NCBI RefSeq assembly: GCF_001042485.2
Contig: NZ_LBMN02000004.1
Coordinates: 186,001-250,000 of the forward strand
Direction of reading: 5' to 3'
DNA length: 64,000 nt
From: Bacillus paralicheniformis
GTDB lineage: Bacteria > Bacillota > Bacilli > Bacillales > Bacillaceae
The translations under genes and the position numbers were made by a program. Below the pieces are notes generated by a model. That model did no database searches and was not told the DNA's origin. It saw nothing but the letters and a program-made list of their open reading frames with translations. This document shows positions 62,754-64,000 of this stretch, piece after piece. Each line of letters begins with the position of its first letter. Within the stretch, counting starts at the first letter, position 1.

Positions 62754-63072
62754 GATATCCTCCTTTTGCGGTGCTTTTTAGGGGTGCCCGCTTCCAATAT
62801 GTTGCGATTCTTCACATCCACTCCAGTGCCCATTCGGAATGCTGAATGGCCGGTGTGCAGAAGCAAAGTATGGCGGGCCTCGTTTTTTGTTCAGCGCGTC
62901 GATAATGACGAACAAAAAGGAAAAGATCATGTAGAAGCGCTGAACAAGTGACGTTTATTTGGGCGATCAGATGGCTGAGGGTCCGCCTGCCCTGAAGTCG
63001 ATCATAAAAATGATTCCGCATAAAGCGTATCATCGATTGTGTCGATTCTTTTCATAAACTTGGATTGCAAAT
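62754..63072 (-). other. yxdK-yxdL spacer with an 11-bp inverted repeat
   Basis: No convincing gene. TTGTTCAGCGC (62887-62897) and GCGCTGAACAA (62937-62947) are perfect inverted arms 39 bases apart. The region should also hold the YxdJ-dependent promoter of yxdLM-yxeA, which I could not fix precisely. The minus-strand frame 62812-63033 lacks a ribosome site. Confidence 0.5.
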
Positions 63073-63073
63073 A

Positions 63074-63126
63074 AAAAATCCTCCTTGCCACGTTTGTTTG
63101 TGTAAACAAATCATATCAAGGAGGAT
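63074..63126 (-). terminator. Terminator of yxdK
   Basis: Minus-strand TCCTCCTTG pairs with CAAGGAGGA, with inner TTTGTTT/AAACAAA pairing, then T6. Confidence 0.85.
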
Positions 63127-63159
63127 ATGGATGAGCTATGCGGTTTTATTAAAGAAGAC

Positions 63160-64000
63160 TTACATTTTTGTAAGGAACGAAAATTGCACAGTCGTTCCTT
63201 TCCCTTCTTCTGAAGCGATGCTCACATCATGATTGAGCTTTTCCGCAATCTCTTTTACAAGGTAGAGGCCGATGCCCGTTGATTCCTGAAAGCGTCGTCC
63301 GTTTTCCCCGGTGTAATAAGGCTCAAATACCCTTTTCAAATCTTGTGAAGGAATTCCGACTCCGTAATCTTTGATTTCCAGGATGATGCGTTCGCCATTA
63401 CGGAATAGCGTCATATCGATGCGTTCGCTTTTTCCTGACGAATACTTCACAGCGTTGGTGATAACCTGGCCAACGGCAAACTTGAGCCATTTGCGATCGG
63501 AGTAAATAACGGCGTCTTCAGCGGGAACCTGTTTATTTGGATAGACCCGATGCTGTATAAAATAGCGTTTATAGCGCTGAATCTGAGAATGAAGCAGCTC
63601 GCCAAGTGACACGGCTTCAATTTTAAAATCCTTTTCAAACAGGTCAAGCCTTGATGAATAGAGGAGTGTTTCCAGTCCGTATTCAATCTGCTGGACTTCT
63701 TTTTTGATTTGTTTAAAAACGGGTTCGTCCTCTTCCTGGATGATCAGATTGATGACGGAAAGCGGTGTTTTCACCTGATGCACCCATTGATTCATGTAGG
63801 TTACCCTGTCTTCCAGCTTGGACTCCATCTCATGTATTTTGCGGTGGTGGAGCCGGCTCAGCTCCATATGTTTTTCATAGAGCTCTGAGCAAAATTCAGC
63901 CGTCCCCAAAAAAGGAATTTCTGTATCTTTTTGTTCTGAGCCGAGCCACTGGTAGACTCTGTGTTCTTCATACCATTTGTACGAAAGATAAAGCGCCAGC
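63160..64000 (-). CDS. yxdK: YxdK, BceS-type sensor histidine kinase (5' end cut by window)
   Basis: 279 codons are visible and the frame is open to the window edge, so the N-terminal membrane helices and start lie outside. The phosphorylated His is in YMNQWVHQVKTPLSVI, the N box in GQVITNAVKYS, the G1 box in DYGVGIP and the G2 box in GIGLYLVKEIAEKL. It lacks a large sensor domain, as BceS-type kinases do, and depends on YxdLM to detect its peptide. B. subtilis YxdK is about 325 residues, so some 45 residues are missing; the regulator gene yxdJ should follow beyond the edge. Confidence 0.92.
   Translation of the reverse strand, partial: LALYLSYKWYEEHRVYQWLGSEQKDTEIPFLGTAEFCSELYEKHMELSRLHHRKIHEMESKLEDRVTYMNQWVHQVKTPLSVINLIIQEEDEPVFKQIKKEVQQIEYGLETLLYSSRLDLFEKDFKIEAVSLGELLHSQIQRYKRYFIQHRVYPNKQVPAEDAVIYSDRKWLKFAVGQVITNAVKYSSGKSERIDMTLFRNGERIILEIKDYGVGIPSQDLKRVFEPYYTGENGRRFQESTGIGLYLVKEIAEKLNHDVSIASEEGKGTTVQFSFLTKM

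Noticed and set aside
62812-63033. 73-codon minus-strand frame between yxdK and yxdL
   Set aside because: No ribosome site, no family pattern, and it spans both arms of the inverted repeat; more likely regulatory spacer.

Overview
The window reads as chromosome of the Bacillus licheniformis group (B. licheniformis or a close relative such as B. paralicheniformis). Most genes have clear Bacillus subtilis counterparts (ykoEDC, licT, bglPH, katE, nupG, ykcBC, pepT, yxkD, cimH, yxkH, yxdKLM-yxeA). It also carries an arcABDCR arginine deiminase cluster, which B. subtilis 168 lacks and which was described in B. licheniformis. Ribosome binding sites, terminators and riboswitches are typical of Bacillus. 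I identified genes from remembered families and visible motifs; no database search was possible. I saw no tRNA, rRNA, CRISPR array or intact insertion sequence.

Layout. 1-3.6 kb: a TenA-like thiaminase (5' cut by the window edge) and ykoEDC, a pyrimidine/thiamine-precursor ECF transporter. 3.7-8.2 kb: the antiterminator licT, then bglP-bglH for aryl-beta-glucosides behind two consecutive LicT target/terminator units. 8.3-11.4 kb: a GyrI-like protein, a large catalase behind a SigB-type promoter, and a small membrane protein behind a double palindromic operator. 11.6-13.1 kb: nupG with a guanine riboswitch. 13.5-17.4 kb: a four-gene AT-rich module (DUF4176 protein, helical partner, GHSYGG lipase-like protein, lipoprotein) ending in the remains of a second lipoprotein gene. 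It looks like a type VII-secreted lipase toxin with immunity. 17.5-21.8 kb: an envelope glycosylation operon ykcB-ykcC plus a GalE homologue lacking the catalytic tyrosine. 21.9-25 kb: a MetE-core enzyme under a SAM riboswitch, a secreted DUF3298-type protein and a chorismate-lyase-like protein.

25-32.2 kb: a sucrose/oligosaccharide operon (LacI-type regulator, binding protein, two permeases, a CscB-like symporter, a GH32 hydrolase and a stump of a fructokinase gene). 32.3-36.1 kb: pepT, a small membrane protein, and an ECF sigma factor with its probable anti-sigma factor. 36.2-39 kb: a cellobiose-type PTS EIIC with a second 6-phospho-beta-glucosidase. 39-45.3 kb: arcABDCR plus an extra ArgR, with a Crp/Fnr-like site, an ARG-box-like site and a cre site upstream of arcA. 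45.4-53 kb: a guanidine-I (ykkC) riboswitch with yxkD, an LtaS-type lipoteichoic acid synthase, a duplicated-domain protein of unknown role, an excalibur protein, a secreted phosphodiesterase and cimH. 53-56 kb: a long leader and a BcsA-like synthase with two PilZ domains. 56-59.7 kb: a flavin/PNPOx protein divergent from a MocR regulator, yxkH and two tiny membrane proteins. 59.8-64 kb: yxeA, yxdM, yxdL and the 3' part of yxdK, a BceAB-type peptide-sensing module.

Several systems share carbon control: cre-like sites lie at bglP, the GH32 operon, the second PTS operon and arcA. The strongest candidates for new biology are the lipase/lipoprotein module with its eroded second immunity gene, the tandem PilZ synthase with its unusual leader, the Tyr-to-His GalE homologue and the double RAT leader.
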